NCBI RefSeq assembly: GCF_003544915.1
Contig: NZ_CP032097.1
Coordinates: 372,001 to 436,000, forward strand
DNA: 64,000 nucleotides
From: Arcobacter ellisii
GTDB taxonomy: Bacteria; Campylobacterota; Campylobacteria; Campylobacterales; Arcobacteraceae
Direction of reading: 5' to 3'
Positions 38,243 through 47,739 of this stretch are shown one piece after another. The position numbers and the translations under genes were made by a program. Position 1 is the first letter of the stretch. Each line of letters begins with the position of its first letter. The notes below the pieces were generated by a model. It did not search any database. It worked only from the letters and a program-made list of their open reading frames with translations, and was not told the origin of the DNA.

Positions 38243-40191
38243 ATAAAGAAAAATTAGAAGATAAAGTTTTAGCTTTAAAATATAGACCTCAAAGATTTGA
38301 GGATTTAGTTGGGCAAAGTACAGTTTCTCAAACTTTATCTTTAGCTTTAGATTTGAATAGATTATCACATGCTTACCTTTTTTCAGGATTAAGAGGTAGT
38401 GGAAAAACTTCAACAGCAAGAATTATGGCAAAAGCACTTTTATGCTCAAATGGACCAACTTCTAAACCTTGTGAAGTATGCCCAAATTGTATAAGTGCAA
38501 ACTCAAATAGACATCTTGATATTATTGAAATGGATGCTGCATCAAATCGTGGAATAGATGATATTAAAGATTTAATTGAACATACTAAATATAAACCAAG
38601 TTCAGCACGATTTAAAGTATTTATCATCGATGAAGTTCATATGCTTACAACTCAAGCTTTTAATGCTTTATTAAAAACTTTAGAAGAACCTCCTGGTTTT
38701 GTAAAATTTATACTTGCAACCACTGACCCATTAAAATTACCTGCAACAATTTTAAGTAGAACTCAACATTTTAGATTTAATAAAATAGCTTTTAGTGATG
38801 TAATTCATCATCTTTCACATATTTTAAATGAAGAGAATATTGATTTTGAAAAAGAGGCTTTAGAAATACTTGCAAGAAGTGGACAAGGAAGTTTAAGAGA
38901 TACTTTAACTTTACTTGACCAAGCAATTATTTTTTCAAAAGGAAAAGTAAATACAACAAGTGTTGTTGATATGTTAGGTTTAATCGACCCAAAATTAATG
39001 GATAATATTTTTTCAATCATTTTAAATAAAGGTGATGTAAACGATATTATAAAAGAGTTAGAAATCTATGAAGTTTCTCAAATTTGTGATGAAATGACAA
39101 TTTATTTAAAAGATAAAATGATGTCAAAAGATAGAAGATTTGATTTACTTTTATTTGATAGATTTTTTAGAATTTTAAGTGATGCAAAACATCTATTAGC
39201 AATAAATAGTGATGGAACTTTTGTATTGATTTTAACTTTTATGAAAATGATTGAAGCTACAAATTTAAAATCAATAGATGATATTATAAATCAAGTTGAA
39301 AAAATTGAGCCTAAAAAAGAAGTTATAATTGAAAAACCTGTAGTTAAAAAAGAAGAAAAAATTGAAGAGATAAAAATTCAAGAAAAAACTTTGATTATTG
39401 AAGAAGAGACAAAAATTGAAGAAGTAACTGCTTTTGATGAAGTTTTAATTCAAACAAATAATATTGTAGATTTAGGAATTACAAACTCAATTGAAACTAT
39501 AAACTATTCTACACCATTTGATGAATTACCAATTGAAAAACCAGTTTTAGTCCAAGAAACAATAAAAGAAGAAAAAATTGAAGAGATAAAAGAGTTAGAA
39601 ATTGAACCAATTTTTGAAGAACAAGTTTCAATAAATCTAATGCAAGAAGTTGAAGTAATTCCTTTGGAAGATGAGGAAGAGATTTATGAAAAAAATGATT
39701 TATATGACCAATTAACTGCAAAAGTATATGATAGAGATTATGCTTTAGGTGAATGTTTTGAAAAGAATTTCATATTTAATGGATTTGAAAATAATAAACT
39801 TCATATAATATCTTATGCCCAAGATGAGGATAGAAAACTTTTATATAAACATTTTGGGATTATAAAAACTTTTGCTCAAGACATCTTTGGGAATGATGTT
39901 GAACTAGATTTTAAAAAGGAAGAACCCTCCGTACTAGAAACAAATGAAAAAGTAGAATTACCTCAAGAAGAGGAAATTTTAGAAGAAAATGTTTTAGATA
40001 TTGAAGAAACAAGTTCAATGTTGGAATCAATTGAGATGGGCGCAGGTTGTGTTGCTGATATGACAAAAAGTTCAGTCGTAACTCCATCTCAAAAAGAGTT
40101 AGAACTAAACGATTTGTTAAATTCAAAGATGTTGGATAAAGCAAAAGAGTTATTTGATATCAAAAAAATAACGGTAAAAACAAGAAGTTAA
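38239..40191 (+). CDS. dnaX: DNA polymerase III gamma/tau subunit
   Basis: Clamp-loader ATPase and organiser of the replisome. Walker A is GLRGSGKTSTA, the zinc site is C-x-CEVCPNC, and the Walker B is VFIIDEVHML. Residues 1-360 are the loader; residues 361-550 are a long Glu/Lys/Ile-rich low-complexity linker; a C-terminal domain follows (650 residues total). The junction sits at an A6 run (39313-39318) where a -1 slip would give a stop four codons on, a gamma-sized product. murI overlaps by four bases. Confidence 0.96.
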   Translation: MNKEKLEDKVLALKYRPQRFEDLVGQSTVSQTLSLALDLNRLSHAYLFSGLRGSGKTSTARIMAKALLCSNGPTSKPCEVCPNCISANSNRHLDIIEMDAASNRGIDDIKDLIEHTKYKPSSARFKVFIIDEVHMLTTQAFNALLKTLEEPPGFVKFILATTDPLKLPATILSRTQHFRFNKIAFSDVIHHLSHILNEENIDFEKEALEILARSGQGSLRDTLTLLDQAIIFSKGKVNTTSVVDMLGLIDPKLMDNIFSIILNKGDVNDIIKELEIYEVSQICDEMTIYLKDKMMSKDRRFDLLLFDRFFRILSDAKHLLAINSDGTFVLILTFMKMIEATNLKSIDDIINQVEKIEPKKEVIIEKPVVKKEEKIEEIKIQEKTLIIEEETKIEEVTAFDEVLIQTNNIVDLGITNSIETINYSTPFDELPIEKPVLVQETIKEEKIEEIKELEIEPIFEEQVSINLMQEVEVIPLEDEEEIYEKNDLYDQLTAKVYDRDYALGECFEKNFIFNGFENNKLHIISYAQDEDRKLLYKHFGIIKTFAQDIFGNDVELDFKKEEPSVLETNEKVELPQEEEILEENVLDIEETSSMLESIEMGAGCVADMTKSSVVTPSQKELELNDLLNSKMLDKAKELFDIKKITVKTRS

Positions 40192-40257
40192 AATATTAAC
40201 TTTTGATTAATATAAAGTAGATAGACTAGCAAATAGCTTTAAAAAAGGAAAAAATAA

Positions 40258-41091
40258 ATGAATAAACTTTCAAAAATATTATCTTTAAGTGTTTTATTAT
40301 CAGCTTCATTATTTGCAAATGATGATGTTGTTGTAGAGTTTGAAAAAACAAGAGTAGCTCAAAATCCAAATGTAAAAGTAATTGATGTAAAAATAAATAC
40401 TAAAAAAGAGTTACCTTTAAGTGGTTGGAATGGATACATTTTAGATGTAAAAGCAAATGTACAAGGTAAAGAATTAAATGTTAAAGATATAATTTTCAGT
40501 GATGGTAAATATGTTGCTTTAGAGTTACTTGATGCTAAAACTGGAAAATCATTAAAAGATATGGTAACACCTAATTTAAGTGAAAAATATTATGATAAAT
40601 CAAAATTAATAGCTGGAAATGCTAATGCAAAAGATAAAATTGTAATTTTTTCTGATCCTCTTTGTCCATTTTGTATGGACTATGTTCCTGACGTAATCAA
40701 GTATGTTAATAAAAATAGTGATTCAATTGCATTATATTATTACCATTTCCCATTAACAGGGCTTCATCCAGCAGCAGTACCTTTATCTAAAATAGTTGAA
40801 GTTGCAAAACATAAAGGTATAAAAGATGTTGAATTAAGAACTTATCAAATTGATTGGGAACCTTATTTTAATTCAAAATCAACTGATGAAAAAGTTATCT
40901 TAGATGCATTTAATAAAGAGTTTAAAACAGATATAAAACTTGAAGAGATAAATACAAAAGAGTTAAATGAAAAACTTCAAAAAGATATAGCAATGGGTGA
41001 AGAAGTTATGGTTCAAGGAACACCAACTATATTTGTAAATGGAGTAAAAGACTCTTCACGACAAAAGTATGAAACTTTAGGGAAAAAATAA
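40258..41091 (+). CDS. Periplasmic thiol:disulfide oxidoreductase, DsbC/DsbK-like
   Basis: 277 residues: a signal peptide (about 1-20), an N-terminal dimerisation-like domain (to about 115), then a thioredoxin/DsbA fold with the active site C136-P-F-C139 and the cis-proline loop VQGTPTIFVNG. The layout resembles DsbC/DsbG and Helicobacter HP0231 (DsbK). It could be an oxidase or an isomerase; CPFC does not decide. hemC follows 18 bases later. Confidence 0.85.
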   Translation: MNKLSKILSLSVLLSASLFANDDVVVEFEKTRVAQNPNVKVIDVKINTKKELPLSGWNGYILDVKANVQGKELNVKDIIFSDGKYVALELLDAKTGKSLKDMVTPNLSEKYYDKSKLIAGNANAKDKIVIFSDPLCPFCMDYVPDVIKYVNKNSDSIALYYYHFPLTGLHPAAVPLSKIVEVAKHKGIKDVELRTYQIDWEPYFNSKSTDEKVILDAFNKEFKTDIKLEEINTKELNEKLQKDIAMGEEVMVQGTPTIFVNGVKDSSRQKYETLGKK

Positions 41092-41109
41092 ATTTTATAA
41101 GAAGGTAAT

Positions 41110-42048
41110 ATGGAAAAATTAGTAATAGCAACAAGAAGAAGTCAACTAGCCCTTTGGCAAAGTGAATATGTAAAAGCAAGACTTTTAGAACATTATCCAA
41201 ATATGCAAATTGAATTACAAGAGTTTGTAACAAAAGGTGATAAGATTTTAGATGTTCCTTTAGCTAAAATTGGAGGAAAAGGTCTTTTTACAAAAGAACT
41301 AGAAGTTGCAATGCTTGAAGGAAGTGCACATTTAGCAGTTCACTCTCTAAAAGATGTACCTACTCAATTTGAAGACGGTTTAATGCTTGCTGCTGTTACA
41401 AAAAGATTTGACCCAAGAGATGCTATTTTAAGCAATATTTATACTTCAATAGATGATTTACCACAAGGTGCTGTTGTAGGAACTACAAGTTTAAGAAGAA
41501 GAATGGCATTAAAAATTTTAAGACCAGATATTGTACTTAAAGATTTAAGAGGTAATATTAATACTAGAATTGCTAAATTAAATGCTGGTGAATATGATGC
41601 TATTATCTTAGCAGCAACAGGTATTCAAAAATTAAAAATTGAAAACGAAGTTAAATATTTTAATCCAATTTCAACTGATGTTATGATTCCTTCTATGGGA
41701 CAAGCAACACTTGGAATTGAAACTACAAATGACCCAAAAGTATTAGAAATTGTAAAAGTTTTAAATGATGAAAATGCACATATTGAATCAACAATTGAGC
41801 GAAGTTTTGTTGATACGCTTCAAGGTGGATGTCAAGTTCCAATAGGTGTAAAAGCTACAATTATTGATGAAAATTCAATTAGAGTTCAAGCAATAGTTGG
41901 AATGCCTGATGGTAGTGAATATTTAAGTGAAGATATAACAGCAAGTATTAAGGATTTTGAAAAAGTTGGTCAAAAATTAGCTCAAAATTTTATAGACCAA
42001 GGTGCAAAGGATTTATTAGAAAGAGCTGAGAAATTAGCTTTTAAATAA
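41110..42048 (+). CDS. hemC: Porphobilinogen deaminase
   Basis: Joins four porphobilinogens to hydroxymethylbilane in haem synthesis. The dipyrromethane-cofactor cysteine lies in LQGGCQVPIG; VIATRRSQLALWQSE, GRGLFTKELE-like GKGLFTKELE and LRGNINTR are clear. 312 residues. Follows the Dsb gene in the same direction. Confidence 0.97.
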   Translation: MEKLVIATRRSQLALWQSEYVKARLLEHYPNMQIELQEFVTKGDKILDVPLAKIGGKGLFTKELEVAMLEGSAHLAVHSLKDVPTQFEDGLMLAAVTKRFDPRDAILSNIYTSIDDLPQGAVVGTTSLRRRMALKILRPDIVLKDLRGNINTRIAKLNAGEYDAIILAATGIQKLKIENEVKYFNPISTDVMIPSMGQATLGIETTNDPKVLEIVKVLNDENAHIESTIERSFVDTLQGGCQVPIGVKATIIDENSIRVQAIVGMPDGSEYLSEDITASIKDFEKVGQKLAQNFIDQGAKDLLERAEKLAFK

Positions 42049-42088
42049 AAGAGTTGTAGAATATTTTACCATTTTAAGGAGAGATAAA

Positions 42089-42631
42089 ATGAGAATAAAT
42101 GTTGAAGAAACGCTTTTTTGTTTGGTAGATGTTCAAGAAAAATTATTTCCACACATTTCAAATAAAGAAGAATTAGAAAAAAATTTACTAATTTTAGTAA
42201 AAGGTTTAAAAGCTTTAAATGTTCCATTTATTGTAAATGAACAATATAAAAAGGGAATAGGTGAAACAATTCCTTCTTTAAAAGAATTAGTTGATACTTA
42301 TCCATCATTTGAAAAAACTACTTTTTCTTGTTGTCAAAATGAACCAACAATGGAGGCAATAAAAGCAGCTAATAAAAAAGTTGTGATTGTTGCAGGAATT
42401 GAAACACATGTTTGTGTTTTACAAACTTGTATTGATTTAATAGAAGCTGGATTAGAGGTTGTTTTAGTAACTGATTGTTGTAGTTCTAGAAAACAAAAAG
42501 ATACAGATATTGCTTTACAAAGATTAATCCAAGCAGGAGTAATTCCAACAACTTATGAATCACTTCTATTTGAATTAACTTTAAATGCAAAAAATCCTTG
42601 TTTTAAAGAGATTTCAAATTTAGTAAAATAG
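42089..42631 (+). CDS. Isochorismatase-family cysteine hydrolase
   Basis: 180 residues. The catalytic triad residues are the Asp in FCLVDVQEKL, a Lys in the FEKTTFSC block, and the Cys in GIETHVCVLQTCIDL. The family covers nicotinamidases, N-carbamoylases and ycaC-like hydrolases; there is no obvious nicotinamide metal site, so the substrate is unknown. It follows hemC by 40 bases. Confidence 0.88.
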   Translation: MRINVEETLFCLVDVQEKLFPHISNKEELEKNLLILVKGLKALNVPFIVNEQYKKGIGETIPSLKELVDTYPSFEKTTFSCCQNEPTMEAIKAANKKVVIVAGIETHVCVLQTCIDLIEAGLEVVLVTDCCSSRKQKDTDIALQRLIQAGVIPTTYESLLFELTLNAKNPCFKEISNLVK

Positions 42632-42650
42632 AATTTTCTATTTTACTAAA
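42619..42650. terminator. Bidirectional hairpin
   Basis: A 14-bp perfect stem (42619-42632 with 42637-42650, loop ATTT) lying across the stops of the hydrolase and the convergent diguanylate cyclase, with GAATTTTTT after it. Confidence 0.65.
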
Positions 42651-43642
42651 GAATTTTTTCCTTCTTTTTTTGCTTTATACATTTTTTTATCTGCAAGACT
42701 CAATATTTCATCACATGAATCAAAATCTTTTGAAAATTCAACTAATCCAATACTTAAAGTAATTGCACCAAATTTCGTTTTAGAAAATTTATTTGAAGTT
42801 GTTTCCATAATTCTTTTTAAATAATCAGAAGCAAAATTTAAAGGTGTATTTATACTAATAATACAAAACTCTTCTCCACCTAATCTAAAGATGAAATCGA
42901 TACCTTTTCTTGATTCATCAAGTAAAATTTCTGAAAAATGTTTTAATACAAAATCTCCACCTTCATGACCAAATTTATCATTTATACATTTAAAATCATC
43001 AATATCAATATAAGCTAAAGTTGCTTGAATAAAATCTCTTTTTACTTGAGCAAAAATATTAAAACACACTTTTGTAAAATATCTTCTATTATATAAATTT
43101 GTTAAGGTATCTGTAATAGTTAACTCTTCAAGCTGTTTTCTTATGATAGTATTCTCTTTTTCTAAAGCAATTCTTCTTAATTCTCTTTCAATTTTTCTTG
43201 AATAAATTAAAGCAATATCATCTAATTCTATAGGTAAATCTCTAATTTTTTTAGAATAAATTGCAATATGTCCTATACAATTTTGTTTTTCATCACTAAT
43301 TGGTATTCCATAAAAGCTTTCAAATTTTTCTTCTAGTAAATCTAAAAAATTGTATTTTACATCTTCTTTAATTTTGATAATTTTATTATCAAATACAAAC
43401 TTTCCAGGAATACCATTTAGGTCAATTATTTTTGGAATCTTTTCATTTGTAGAATAGATAATTTCAACTTTTGTTGTTGGATTAAAATCAATGGCCTTAG
43501 TTATATAAACTAAATCTGCTTGAAAAAGTTTTTTTATTTCTATTGCAGTATGTTCTATAAATTCATCACCAGTGTGATAAGAAGTAATTTCAAGAATAGA
43601 TTTTAGGGCTTCATATGGATTGAATTTGAATAGTTTATCCAA
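42638..43642 (-). CDS. Diguanylate cyclase (GAF-like + GGDEF)
   Basis: 334 residues. An N-terminal GAF-like sensing domain (about 15-150) is joined by a helix to a GGDEF domain, active-site motif RLGGEEF, with LTNLYNRRYF at its start. It should make cyclic-di-GMP. The five-residue-upstream inhibitory site reads K-G-I-D instead of R-x-x-D, so product inhibition may be absent. It has no membrane segment, hence a cytoplasmic sensor. Confidence 0.93.
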   Translation of the reverse strand: MDKLFKFNPYEALKSILEITSYHTGDEFIEHTAIEIKKLFQADLVYITKAIDFNPTTKVEIIYSTNEKIPKIIDLNGIPGKFVFDNKIIKIKEDVKYNFLDLLEEKFESFYGIPISDEKQNCIGHIAIYSKKIRDLPIELDDIALIYSRKIERELRRIALEKENTIIRKQLEELTITDTLTNLYNRRYFTKVCFNIFAQVKRDFIQATLAYIDIDDFKCINDKFGHEGGDFVLKHFSEILLDESRKGIDFIFRLGGEEFCIISINTPLNFASDYLKRIMETTSNKFSKTKFGAITLSIGLVEFSKDFDSCDEILSLADKKMYKAKKEGKNSLVK

Positions 43643-43699
43643 TATTTAACTCCATGAAATTTTTTGCTTATGGTAGCATAAAATATTTAAGTAGAAATA

Positions 43700-43730
43700 A
43701 AAAAAGCCTAGAAAGAATCTAGGCTTTTTT
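43700..43730. terminator. Strong hairpin downstream of prpF
   Basis: A 13-bp stem (43700-43712 with 43718-43730), core AGCCTAGA/TCTAGGCT, loop AAGAA, with T runs on both strands. It ends the prp operon. Confidence 0.85.
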
Positions 43731-43752
43731 TGAAATGAGAAGATTTGTAGAA

Positions 43753-44928
43753 TTAATCCATAGTTCCCGCTGGAACGTGAACATGACCTTCCATAATAAT
43801 TCTTGCACTTCTACTCATAGTTGCTTTATCAACAACAAATTTTCCATTTTCTTCTTTAATAACTGCACCAACTTTTAAAGTTCCTGATGGGTGACCAAAT
43901 TCAACAGCAGTTTTTTCTCCACCACCAGCAGCTAAGTTTACTAAAGTTCCTGGAATACAAGCAGCAACACCAATAGCAACTGAAGCAGTTCCCATCATAG
44001 CGTGGTGTAATTTTTGCATAGATAATGCTCTTACATGTAAATCTATTTCATCTGCTTTAACTTCTTTACCACTTGAAGTAGTAAAATCAGATTTAGGAGC
44101 AACAAAAGCAATTTTTGGAGTGTGTTGTCTTGTCTCTGCTTCTTTTAAATCAGAAATTAATCCCATTTTTAAAGCAGCATAAGATCTAATAACTTCAAAT
44201 CTTGCAAGTGCTTCAGCATCATTGTTAATATCAACTTGAAGCTCAGTTCCTTTATATCCAATATCAGCAGCATTAACAAAACAAGTTGGAATTCCCGCTG
44301 TAATCATAGTTGCTTTAAATGTACCAATTCCTGGAACTTCTAAATCATCTACTAAATTTCCAGTTGGGAATAATTCTTCACTTGGGTCAACAGGTTCAGC
44401 AAATTCTAAAACGATTTCTTCAGCTGGGAAAGCAACACCATCAATATAGTAATCTCCCATTTCTTTAACCATTCCATTTTCCATTTTTACATAACATAAA
44501 ATAGTTTTTTTGATATTTGCTTGCCAAATTCTTACACAACAAACACCATTTTCAGGTACATTATCAACTAATCCTTCTTTAATAGCAAAAGGTCCAACTG
44601 CAGAACTTAAGTTACCACAGTTTCCACTCATATCAACGAAATCTTTATCAATTGCAACTTGACAGAAATAGTAATCTACATCATGATTTGGAACAGTTGA
44701 TTTTCCAACTAAAATAGCTTTAGAAGTAGAAGAAGTTGCTCCTCCCATTCCATCCATTTGTTGTTTATAAACGTCTGGAGAACCTACGATTCTTTGTAAT
44801 AATTTATCTCTTTTTCTTGAATCTTCTTGTGCTTCTTTTGGTAAATCTGCAATATTAAAGAAAGTACCTTTTGAAGTACCACCTCTCATATATGTAGCTT
44901 TAACTTTAAATTGTGGTTGATATGCCAT
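43753..44928 (-). CDS. prpF: 2-methylaconitate cis-trans isomerase
   Basis: 391 residues of the PrpF family: KATYMRGGTSKGTFF at the start, QMDGMGGATSSTSK, DMSGNCGNLSSAVGPFAI with the diaminopimelate-epimerase-like Cys, and the final SARIIMEG. With AcnD it converts 2-methylcitrate to 2-methylisocitrate-yielding cis-2-methylaconitate. It is the last gene of the prpBC-acnD-prpF run. Confidence 0.95.
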   Translation of the reverse strand: MAYQPQFKVKATYMRGGTSKGTFFNIADLPKEAQEDSRKRDKLLQRIVGSPDVYKQQMDGMGGATSSTSKAILVGKSTVPNHDVDYYFCQVAIDKDFVDMSGNCGNLSSAVGPFAIKEGLVDNVPENGVCCVRIWQANIKKTILCYVKMENGMVKEMGDYYIDGVAFPAEEIVLEFAEPVDPSEELFPTGNLVDDLEVPGIGTFKATMITAGIPTCFVNAADIGYKGTELQVDINNDAEALARFEVIRSYAALKMGLISDLKEAETRQHTPKIAFVAPKSDFTTSSGKEVKADEIDLHVRALSMQKLHHAMMGTASVAIGVAACIPGTLVNLAAGGGEKTAVEFGHPSGTLKVGAVIKEENGKFVVDKATMSRSARIIMEGHVHVPAGTMD

Positions 44929-44999
44929 TCGTTTCTCCTTTTTAAATTTTAAAAATTAAATAAAAAAATCTTTGATTTCTCTAGTTAAGCTTTAGAACT

Positions 45000-45023
45000 A
45001 AAAAGCATCAATAGATGCTTTTT
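45000..45023 (-). terminator. Hairpin between acnD and prpF
   Basis: A 10-bp stem AAAAAGCATC / GATGCTTTTT with loop AATA lies 10 bases after the acnD stop. It may reduce transcription of prpF or protect the acnD end. Confidence 0.6.
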
Positions 45024-45033
45024 AGATATTTAA

Positions 45034-47631
45034 TTATTTTGAAGATGCAATAACATCTTTAGCGAATTTTTGTAAGATTCCACCATTTTTGTAAACATCA
45101 ACTTCAGCAGAAGTATCTAATCTACAAGTTACAGGGAATTTAACAACTTCACCATTTGCTCTTGTCATAACTACAGTTAAATCACATCTTGGAGTGATTT
45201 CACCTTCGATATCAAAAGTTTCAGATCCATCGATTGCATAAGTATGTCTTGTGTCACCATCTTTGAATTGTAATGGTAATACACCCATTCCAACTAAGTT
45301 AGTTCTGTGAATTCTTTCAATTGACTCAGCAATTAAAACTTCAACACCTGCAAGTCTTACACCTTTTGCAGCCCAGTCCCTAGAAGATCCTTGACCATAG
45401 TTAGTTCCAGCAATGATGATTAAAGGTTGTTTTCTATTTGTGTACTCTTCTATAGCTTCCCACATTCTAGATTCTTTACCTTCAGGCATAATTTTTGTTA
45501 AAGAACCTTGTTTAACGCTCCCATCTTCTTTTTTAACCATTTCGTTAAATAATTTAGGGTTAGCTAAAGTAGCTCTTGAAGCTGTATGGTGATCCCCTCT
45601 ATGTGTTGCATAAGAGTTTAAGTCTTCTACTGGTAATCCCATTTTTAAACAATATTCACCAGACGCAGACGTTGGTAAAATTGCATTAGATGGAGATAAG
45701 TGGTCAGTAGTGATATTATCTGGGAATACCCCTAATGGTCTCATATTTTTTAATGCTGGCATTTGCATATATTCATCTTCCCAATAAGGAGGTTTGTTAA
45801 TATATGTTGATTGAGTATTCCATTTGTAGAATGGAGATGCTGATGTTCCAGTTAATCCATTTCTTGCAAACATTGGATCATAAATAGCTTTATACATCTC
45901 TGGTCTAACATACTCTTTTTCAATTGCATCAATTTCAGCATCTGTTGGCCATAAATCAGCTAATTTAATATCTTTACCATTAGCATCTTTACCTAAAGAA
46001 TCATTTTCAATATCAAATCTTACAGTTCCAGCTAATGCGTATGCAACAACTAATGCAGGAGATGCTAAGAATGCTTCTTTTACGTATGGGTGGATTCTTC
46101 CATCAAAGTTTCTGTTTCCAGATAATACAGCTGTTGAATAGATATCTCTATCAATAACTTCTTGTTGGATTTTTGGATCTAAAGCACCTGACATACCGTT
46201 ACAAGTAGTACATGCAAAACCAACTACACCGAATCCTAATTTTTCTAATTCAGGCAATAATCCAGCTTCTTTTAAATAAACTTCAATTACTTTTGAACCT
46301 GGTGCTAATGAAGATTTAACCCATGGTTTTCTTGTTAATCCAAGTTCGTTAGCTTTTTTAGCTACTAAACCAGCAGCAATAACGTTTCTTGGGTTTGAAG
46401 TATTTGTACAAGAAGTAATAGCAGCAATTAAAATACCACCATCTGGAATTTTATCACCATCTTGTTTCCACTCTTTTACAATACCTTCAGCTTTTAAAGT
46501 AGAAGTTGGTACTAATTTATGTGGTTTAGAAGGTCCAGCTAAAGATCTTGAAACTGATGTTAAATCAAATTTTAAAGTTCTAGCATATGTAGCTTCTGCA
46601 AATGCATCTGCCCATAAACCATTAGCTTTAGCATAAGCTTCAACTAATTGACATTGTTTTTCTTCTCTACCTGTTACTCTTAAGTAAGAAATAGTTTGGT
46701 CATCAATAGCGAACATACCTGCACTTGCACCATATTCAGGAGTCATATTTGCAATAGTAGCTCTATCACCTAAGTTAAGGTATTTGATTCCTGAACCATA
46801 GAATTCTAAGTATGCAGAAATTACATTGTTTTCTCTTAAGAAAGAAGTTAATGATAATGCAATATCCGTAGCTGTAATTCCAGGAGCTCTTGTTCCTACG
46901 ATTTCAACACCAATGATTTCAGGAACCCTCATATAAGAAGGATTTCCAAGCATTACGTTTTCAGCTTCTAATCCACCAACACCAACAGCGATAACACCTA
47001 GTGCATCAACGTGAGGAGTATGTGAGTCAGTTCCAACTAATGTATCAGGAGATGCAATACCATCATTTAAGTGAACAACTGGAGACATTTTCTCAAGGTT
47101 GATTTGGTGCATAATACCGTTACCTGGAGGAATAACATCAACGTTATTAAATGCTTCTTTAGTCCAGTTAATAAAGTGGAATCTATCTGCATTTCTTCTA
47201 TCTTCGATATCTCTATTTTTTTGGAATGCATCTGGATCAAATCCACCACACTCAACTGCTAATGAGTGGTCAACGATTAATTGAGTAGGTACTACAGGAT
47301 TTACTTTTAGTGGGTCTCCACCTTTACTTGCAACTGCTTCTCTTAATCCTGCTAAGTCAACAAATGCTGTTAAACCTAAGATATCGTGACAAATAACTCT
47401 TGATGGATACCAAGGGAAATCTTTGTCTGTTCTTTTTTCAATTAATTGTACTAATGAATCTTTTAAATCTTCAGAAGGACATTTTCTTAATAAGTTTTCT
47501 GCTAATACTCTTGATGTATAGTTAAGTTTTGCAAATGAACCTGGAGTGATATCTTCTACTGCAGATTTTACATCATAATACTTAACACCATCAACACCTG
47601 GAAGGTCTTTAAGATATTTTTCGTTTGTCAT
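45034..47631 (-). CDS. acnD: Fe/S-dependent 2-methylisocitrate dehydratase, AcnD
   Basis: 865 residues, of aconitase A shape with the cluster cysteines in TSCTNTSNP and FACTTCNGMSGAL. Length, neighbours prpC and prpF, and openings such as YYDVKSAVEDITPGSFAKLNYTSRVLAENLLR mark it as AcnD rather than AcnA. It dehydrates 2-methylcitrate to 2-methylaconitate. Together with PrpF it replaces PrpD. The promoter seems to be shared with prpB and prpC. Confidence 0.93.
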   Translation of the reverse strand: MTNEKYLKDLPGVDGVKYYDVKSAVEDITPGSFAKLNYTSRVLAENLLRKCPSEDLKDSLVQLIEKRTDKDFPWYPSRVICHDILGLTAFVDLAGLREAVASKGGDPLKVNPVVPTQLIVDHSLAVECGGFDPDAFQKNRDIEDRRNADRFHFINWTKEAFNNVDVIPPGNGIMHQINLEKMSPVVHLNDGIASPDTLVGTDSHTPHVDALGVIAVGVGGLEAENVMLGNPSYMRVPEIIGVEIVGTRAPGITATDIALSLTSFLRENNVISAYLEFYGSGIKYLNLGDRATIANMTPEYGASAGMFAIDDQTISYLRVTGREEKQCQLVEAYAKANGLWADAFAEATYARTLKFDLTSVSRSLAGPSKPHKLVPTSTLKAEGIVKEWKQDGDKIPDGGILIAAITSCTNTSNPRNVIAAGLVAKKANELGLTRKPWVKSSLAPGSKVIEVYLKEAGLLPELEKLGFGVVGFACTTCNGMSGALDPKIQQEVIDRDIYSTAVLSGNRNFDGRIHPYVKEAFLASPALVVAYALAGTVRFDIENDSLGKDANGKDIKLADLWPTDAEIDAIEKEYVRPEMYKAIYDPMFARNGLTGTSASPFYKWNTQSTYINKPPYWEDEYMQMPALKNMRPLGVFPDNITTDHLSPSNAILPTSASGEYCLKMGLPVEDLNSYATHRGDHHTASRATLANPKLFNEMVKKEDGSVKQGSLTKIMPEGKESRMWEAIEEYTNRKQPLIIIAGTNYGQGSSRDWAAKGVRLAGVEVLIAESIERIHRTNLVGMGVLPLQFKDGDTRHTYAIDGSETFDIEGEITPRCDLTVVMTRANGEVVKFPVTCRLDTSAEVDVYKNGGILQKFAKDVIASSK

Positions 47632-47739
47632 ATTTTTATATCCGTATTAATATAGTTTTATGGGAATTTGGGCAAATGCCCACCAATTTTCAAGTAAGCT
47701 TTAAAAGCTTAACTTGAAAGTTTGAATTTAAAAATAGAA

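Noticed and set aside
47071-47284. Short frames on both strands within acnD
   Set aside because: Overlap fully with the aconitase-type coding sequence.
47669-47720. Hairpins between prpC and acnD (GGGCAAATGCCC and a stem around 47688-47714)
   Set aside because: Short or bulged stems without T runs; could be processing sites but not supported as terminators or riboswitch.
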